Source of the DNA: Cinclus cinclus
Lineage: Eukaryota > Chordata > Aves > Passeriformes > Cinclidae
Reading direction: 5' to 3'
NCBI RefSeq assembly: GCF_963662255.1
Contig: NW_026912197.1
Coordinates: 62,001 to 126,000, forward strand
DNA: 64,000 nucleotides
In this document: piece by piece, positions 59,001 through 64,000 of the stretch
Layout of the letters: every line of letters begins with the position of its first letter
Numbering within the stretch: the first letter of the stretch is position 1
Program-made: the position numbers and the translations under genes
The notes under the pieces: model-generated
Seen by the model: only the letters and a program-made list of their open reading frames with translations
Told to the model about the DNA's origin: nothing
The model's database searches: none

Positions 59001-62000
59001 ATCCTCGTCCTTATGGAATTTTTGTAGGCAAAAGCCCAGGACGGGCCGCAGGCAAGTTGACTCCGAATGGAGGCACTTTTCCCCAAGAAGCCAAACTCAA
59101 GAGCCCACTTGGCAGGTGTCATTTTGTAGGGCGCGTTTGGGCCTCTGATGGCAGCCAGGTTTGGAGGAGGGGGCAGCTTTGGTCTGGGAGAAATCCTCGT
59201 CCTTATGGAATTTTTGTAGGCAAAAGCCCTGCATGGGCCGCAGGCAAGTTGACTCCGAAAGGAGGCACTTTTCCCCAAGAAGCCAAACTCAAGAGCCCAC
59301 TTGGCATATGTCATTTTGTAGGGCGCGTTTGGGCCTCCGATGGCAGCCAGGTTTGGAGGAGGGGGCAGCTTTGGTCTGGGAGAAATCCTCGTCCTTATGG
59401 AATTTTTGTAGGCAAAAGCCCAGGACGGGCTGCAGGTAAGTTGACTCCGAATGGAGGCACTTTTCCCCAAGAAGCCAAACTCAAGAGCCCACTTGGCAGA
59501 TGTCATTTTGTAGGGCGCGTTTGGGCCTCTGATGGCAGCCAGGTTAGGAGGAGGGGGCAGCTTTGGTCTGGGAGAAATCCTCGTCCTTATGGAATTTTTG
59601 TAGGCAAAAGCCCTGGACGGGCTGCAGGCAAGTTAGGCATGTTGGCTTTGAAAGGAGGCACTTTTCCCCAAGAAGCCAAACTCAAGAACCCACAATGAAG
59701 ATGTCATTTTGTAGGGCGCGTTTGGGCCTCCGATGGCAGCCAGGTTTGGAGGAGGGGGCAGCTTTGGTCTGGGAGAAATCCTCGTCCTTATGGAATTTTT
59801 GTAGGCAAAAGCCCAGGACGGGCCGCAGGCAAGTTGACTCCGAAAGGAGGCACTTTTCCCCAAGAAGCCAAACTCAAGAGCCCACTTGGCAGATGTCATT
59901 TTGTAGGGCGCGTTTGGGCCTCCGATGGCAGCCAGGTTTGGAGGAGGGGGCAGCTTTGGTCTGGGAGAAATCCTCGTCCTTATGGAATTTTTGTAGGCAA
60001 AAGCCCAGGACGGGCCGCAGGCAAGTTGACTCCGAATGGAGGCACTTTTCCCCAAGAAGCCAAACTCAAGAGCCCACTTGGCAGGTGTCATTTTGTAGGG
60101 CGCGTTTGGGCCTCTGATGGCAGCCAGGTTTGGAGGAGGGGGCAGCTTTGGTCTGGGAGAAATCCTCGTCCTTATGGAATTTTTGTAGGCAAAAGCCCTG
60201 CATGGGCCGCAGGCAAGTTGACTCCGAAAGGAGGCACTTTTCCCCAAGAAGCCAAACTCAAGAGCCCACTTGGCAGATGTCATTTTGTAGGGCGCGTTTG
60301 GGCCTCCGATGGCAGCCAGGTTTGGAGGAGGGGGCAGCTTTGGTCTGGGAGAAATCCTCGTCCTTATGGAATTTTTGTAGCAAAAGCCCAGGACGGGCTG
60401 CAGGCAAGTTGGCTCCGAATGGAGGCACTTTTCCCCAAGAAGCCAAACTCAAGAGCCCACTTGGCAGATGTCATTTTGTAGGGCGCGTTTGGGCCTCTGA
60501 TGGCAGCCAGGTTAGGAGGAGGGGGCAGCTTTGGTCTGGGAGAAATCCTCGTCCTTATGGAATTTTTGTAGGCAAAAGCCCTGGACGGGCTGCAGGCAAG
60601 TTAGGCATGTTGGCTTTGAAAGGAGGCACTTTTCCCCAAGAAGCCAAACTCAAGAGCCCACTTGGCAGGTGTCATTTTGTAGGGCGCGTTTGGGCCTCCG
60701 ATGGCAGCCAGGTTTGGAGGAGGGGGCAGCTTTGGTCTGGGAGAAATCCTCGTCCTTATGGAATTTTTGTAGGCAAAAGCCCAGGACGGGCCGCAGGCAA
60801 GTTGACTCCGAAAGGAGGCACTTTTCCCCAAGAAGCCAAACTCAAGAGCCCACTTGGCAGATGTCATTTTGTAGGGCGCGTTTGGGCCTCCGATGGCAGC
60901 CAGGTTTGGAGGAGGGGGTAGCTTTGGTCTGGGAGAAATCCTCGTCCTTATGGAATTTTTGTAGGCAAAAGCCCTGGACGGGCTGCAGGTAAGTTGACTC
61001 CGAATGGAGGCACTTTTCCCCAAGAAGCCAAACTCAAGAGCCCACTTGGCAGATGTCATTTTGTAGGGCGCGTTTGGGCCTCTGATGGCAGCCAGGTTAG
61101 GAGGAGGGGGCAGCTTTGGTCTGGGAGAAATCCTCGTCCTTATGGAATTTTTGTAGGCAAAAGCCCTGGACGGGCTGCAGGCAAGTTAGGCATGTTGGCT
61201 TTGAAAGGAGGCACTTTTCCCCAAGAAGCCAAACTCAAGAGCCCACTTGGCATATGTCATTTTGTAGGGCGCGTTTGGGCCTCCGATGGCAGCCAGGTTT
61301 GGAGGAGGGGGCAGCTTTGGTCTGGGAGAAATCCTCGTCCTTATGGAATTTTTGTAGGCAAAAGCCCAGGACGGGCCGCAGGCAAGTTGACTCCGAATGG
61401 AGGCACTTTTCCCCAAGAAGCCAAACTCAAGAGCCCACTTGGCAGGTGTCATTTTGTAGGGCGCGTTTGGGCCTCTGATGGCAGCCAGGTTTGGAGGAGG
61501 GGGCAGCTTTGGTCTGGGAGAAATCCTCGTCCTTATGGAATTTTTGTAGGCAAAAGCCCTGCATGGGCCGCAGGCAAGTTGACTCCGAAAGGAGGCACTT
61601 TTCCCCAAGAAGCCAAACTCAAGAGCCCACTTGGCATATGTCATTTTGTAGGGCGCGTTTGGGCCTCTGATGGCAGCCAGGTTTGGAGGAGGGGGCAGCT
61701 TTGGTCTGGGAGAAATCCTCGTCCTTATGGAATTTTTGTAGGCAAAAGCCCAGGACGGGCCGCAGGCAAGTTGACTCCGAAAGGAGGCACTTTTCCCCAA
61801 GAAGCCAAACTCAAGAGCCCACTTGGCAGATGTCATTTTGTAGGGCGCGTTTGGGCCTCCGATGGCAGCCAGGTTTGGAGGAGGGGGTAGCTTTGGTCTG
61901 GGAGAAATCCTCGTCCTTATGGAATTTTTGTAGGCAAAAGCCCAGGACGGGCTGCAGGCAAGTTGACTCCGAATGGAGGCACTTTTCCCCAAGAAGCCAA

Positions 62001-63124
62001 ACTCAAGAGCCCACTTGGCAGATGTCATTTTGTAGGGCGCGTTTGGGCCTCTGATGGCAGCCAGGTTAGGAGGAGGGGGCAGCTTTGGTCTGGGAGAAAT
62101 CCTCGTCCTTATGGAATTTTTGGGGGCAAAAGCCCAGGACGGGCCGCAGGCAAGTTAGGCATGTTGGCTTTGAAAGGAGGCACTTCTCCCCAAGAAGCCA
62201 AACTCAAGAACCCACAATGCAGATGTCATTTTGTAGGGCGCGTTTGGGCCTCCGATGGCAGCCAGGTTTGGAGGAGGGGGCAGCTTTGGTCTGGGAGAAA
62301 TCCTCGTCCTTATGGAATTTTTGTAGGCAAAAGCCCTGCATGGGCCGCAGGCAAGTTGACTCCGAAAGGAGGCACTTTTCCCCAAGAAGCCAAACTCAAG
62401 AGCCCACTTGGCAGATGTCATTTTGTAGGGCGCGTTTGGGCCTCCGATGGCAGCCAGGTTTGGAGGAGGGGGCAGCTTTGGTCTGGGAGAAATCCTCGTC
62501 CTTATGGAATTTTTGTAGCAAAAGCCCAGGACGGGCCGCAGGCAAGTTAGGCATGTTGGCTTTGAAAGGAGGCACTTTTCCCCAAGAAGCCAAACTCAAG
62601 AGCCCACTTGGCATATGTCATTTTGTAGGGCGCGTTTGGGCCTCCGATGGCAGCCAGGTTTGGAGGAGGGGGCAGCTTTGGTCTGGGAGAAATCCTCGTC
62701 CTTATGGAATTTTTGTAGGCAAAAGCCCAGGACGGGCCGCAGGCAAGTTGACTCTGAATGGAGGCACTTTTCCCCAAGAAGCCAAACTCAAGAGCCCACT
62801 TGGCAGGTGTCATTTTGTAGGGCGCGTTTGGGCCTCTGATGGCAGCCAGGTTTGGAGGAGGGGGCAGCTTTGGTCTGGGAGAAATCCTCGTCCTTATGGA
62901 ATTTTTGTAGGCAAAAGCCCAGGACGGGCTGCAGGCAAGTTGACTCCGAATGGAGGCACTTTTCCCCAAGAAGCCAAACTCAAGAGCCCACTTGGCAGAT
63001 GTCATTTTGTAGGGCGCGTTTGGGCCTCTGATGGCAGCCAGGTTAGGAGGAGGGGGCAGTTTTGGTCTGGGAGAAATCCTCGTCCTTATGGAATTTTTGT
63101 AGGCAAAAGACCTGGACGGGCTGC

Positions 63125-63142
63125 AGGCAAGTTAGGCAAGTT
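63125..63142 (+). repeat. Perfect 9-bp junction duplication
   Basis: Two identical aggcaagtt copies sit side by side and are followed by the normal gactccgaatgg start. The upstream copy has the cagttttgg and aaaagacctgg variants of the aggcaaggt lineage. This could be the unmutated form of the duplication or a back-mutated aggcaaggt allele. Confidence 0.95.
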
Positions 63143-63919
63143 GACTCCGAATGGAGGCACTTTTCCCCAAGAAGCCAAACTCAAGAGCCCACTTGGCATA
63201 TGTCATTTTGTAGGGCGCGTTTGGGCCTCTGATGGCAGCCAGGTTTGGAGGAGGGGGCAGCTTTGGTCTGGGAGAAATCCTCGTCCTTATGGAATTTTTG
63301 TAGGCAAAAGCCCAGGACGGGCTGCAGGCAAGTTGACTCCGAATGGAGGCACTTTTCCCCAAGAAGCCAAACTCAAGAGCCCACTTGGCTGATGTCATTT
63401 TGTAGGGCGCGTTTGGGCCTCCGATGGCAGCCAGGTTAGGAGGAGGGGGCAGCTTTGGTCTGGGAGAAATCCTCGTCCTTATGGAATTTTTGTAGGCAAA
63501 AGCCCTGGACGGGCTGCAGGCAAGTTAGGCATGTTGGCTTTGAAAGGAGGCACTTTTCCCCAAGAAGCCAAACTCAAGAGCCCACTTGGCAGGTGTCATT
63601 TTGTAGGGCGCGTTTGGGCCTCCGATGGCAGCCAGGTTTGGAGGAGGGGGTAGCTTTGGTCTGGGAGAAATCCTCGTCCTTATGGAATTTTTGTAGGCAA
63701 AAGCCCTGGACGGGCTGCAGGTAAGTTGACTCCGAATGGAGGCACTTTTCCCCAAGAAGCCAAACTCAAGAGCCCACTTGGCAGATGTCATTTTGTAGGG
63801 CGCGTTTGGGCCTCTGATGGCAGCCAGGTTAGGAGGAGGGGGCAGCTTTGGTCTGGGAGAAATCCTCGTCCTTATGGAATTTTTGTAGGCAAAAGCCCTG
63901 GACGGGCTGCAGGCAAGTT

Positions 63920-64000
63920 AGGCATGTTGGCTTTGAAAGGAGGCACTTTTCCCCAAGAAGCCAAACTCAAGAGCCCACTTGGCATATGTCATTTTGTAGG
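63920..64000 (+). repeat. Partial trailing monomer with 9-bp duplication
   Basis: The last junction duplication (63920-63928, aggcatgtt) is followed by monomer nucleotides 1-72, cut by the window end inside attttgtagg. It has the gcatatg variant. The array continues to the right. Confidence 0.97.

Larger units (their letters stand above)
1..64000 (+). repeat. Uninterrupted tandem satellite array, 192-bp monomer with a 201-bp variant
   Basis: The same unit recurs head to tail from the first base to the last. Every copy contains, in order, cacttttccccaagaagcc, cattttgtagggcgcgtttg, gaggaggggg, gagaaatcctcgtcc, tttttgtagg and gcaggcaagtt, with few substitutions. Spacing is exactly 192 bp, or 201 bp where a 9-bp duplication is present. 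From 754 to 63919 the length equals 325x192 + 87x9 minus 17 single-base deletions, so every base is accounted for. Adjacent copies typically differ at about ten or fewer positions by eye. No copy is inverted and nothing is inserted. This is standard satellite architecture, as at centromeres or heterochromatic blocks; the chromosomal location is inference. I do not recognise the family. Avian ~190-bp satellites are a candidate class by length only. Confidence 0.99.

Noticed and set aside
1..64000. CRISPR array (regular repeats with spacers)
   Set aside because: There are no unique spacers; the full 192-bp unit is repeated, far longer than CRISPR repeats.
1..64000. Ribosomal or tRNA gene clusters, or a retroelement array
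   Set aside because: No conserved rRNA or tRNA sequence, no poly-A tail, no terminal repeats and no coding domain is visible in the unit.
1..64000. Human alpha, beta or gamma satellite
   Set aside because: Monomer length (192 bp against 171, 68 and 220 bp) and landmark sequence do not agree with those families as I know them.

Overview
The whole 64 kb window is one uninterrupted, head-to-tail tandem satellite array. I see no unique sequence, gene, RNA gene, transposon or inversion in it. The unit is a 192-bp monomer, about 55% G+C by a hand count of one copy, with up to seven CpGs. Phased from position 178, the window holds 328 complete monomers plus a 177-bp partial copy on the left and an 81-bp partial copy on the right, so both array ends lie outside. 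This architecture is typical of eukaryotic centromeric or heterochromatic satellite DNA. CpG/TpG polymorphism between copies suggests a host that methylates CpG, so a vertebrate is my best guess. Bird satellites of about 190 bp are a known class, but I do not recognise this sequence, so species and family stay open.

There are two length classes. Most monomers are 192 bp. Eighty-eight junctions carry a 9-bp tandem duplication of the monomer's own end (aggcaagtt), giving a 201-bp unit. The extra copy has three forms: aggcatgtt (82 sites, including one with an a-to-g change), aggcaaggt/aggcaaggc (5 sites) and an unmutated copy (one site, 63134). Successive duplications are separated by 2 to 8 monomers and never by one, although they mark 27% of units. 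The spacings act as a barcode that reveals larger duplications.

Layout: 1-4.4 kb is mixed monomers with a 1,937-bp offset repeat. About 4.4-13.2 kb is a tandem pair of blocks (offset 4,469, then 4,077, then 4,269 bp) that differ by whole-monomer gains and losses. 13.3-19.9 kb is a nearly exact tandem pair with a 3,299-bp period. About 20-31.3 kb is a central domain with mosaic offsets of 4,086, 4,863 and 6,609 bp; it lacks several variants found on both sides. 34.2-42.7 kb is a nearly exact tandem pair with a 4,278-bp period. 43-64 kb is a mosaic of shorter offsets (1,554, 2,531, 2,714, 2,914, 3,499, 5,053 bp).

Long reading frames run on both strands, the longest 3,053 codons (18340-27501). 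They arise because 192 and 201 are both multiples of three and the monomer lacks stops in some frames. I treat none of them as a gene. The most notable signals are the non-random spacing of the 9-bp duplications, the recent 3-5 kb block duplications, the three variant domains, and perfect 5'-splice-site-like motifs at the monomer junction.
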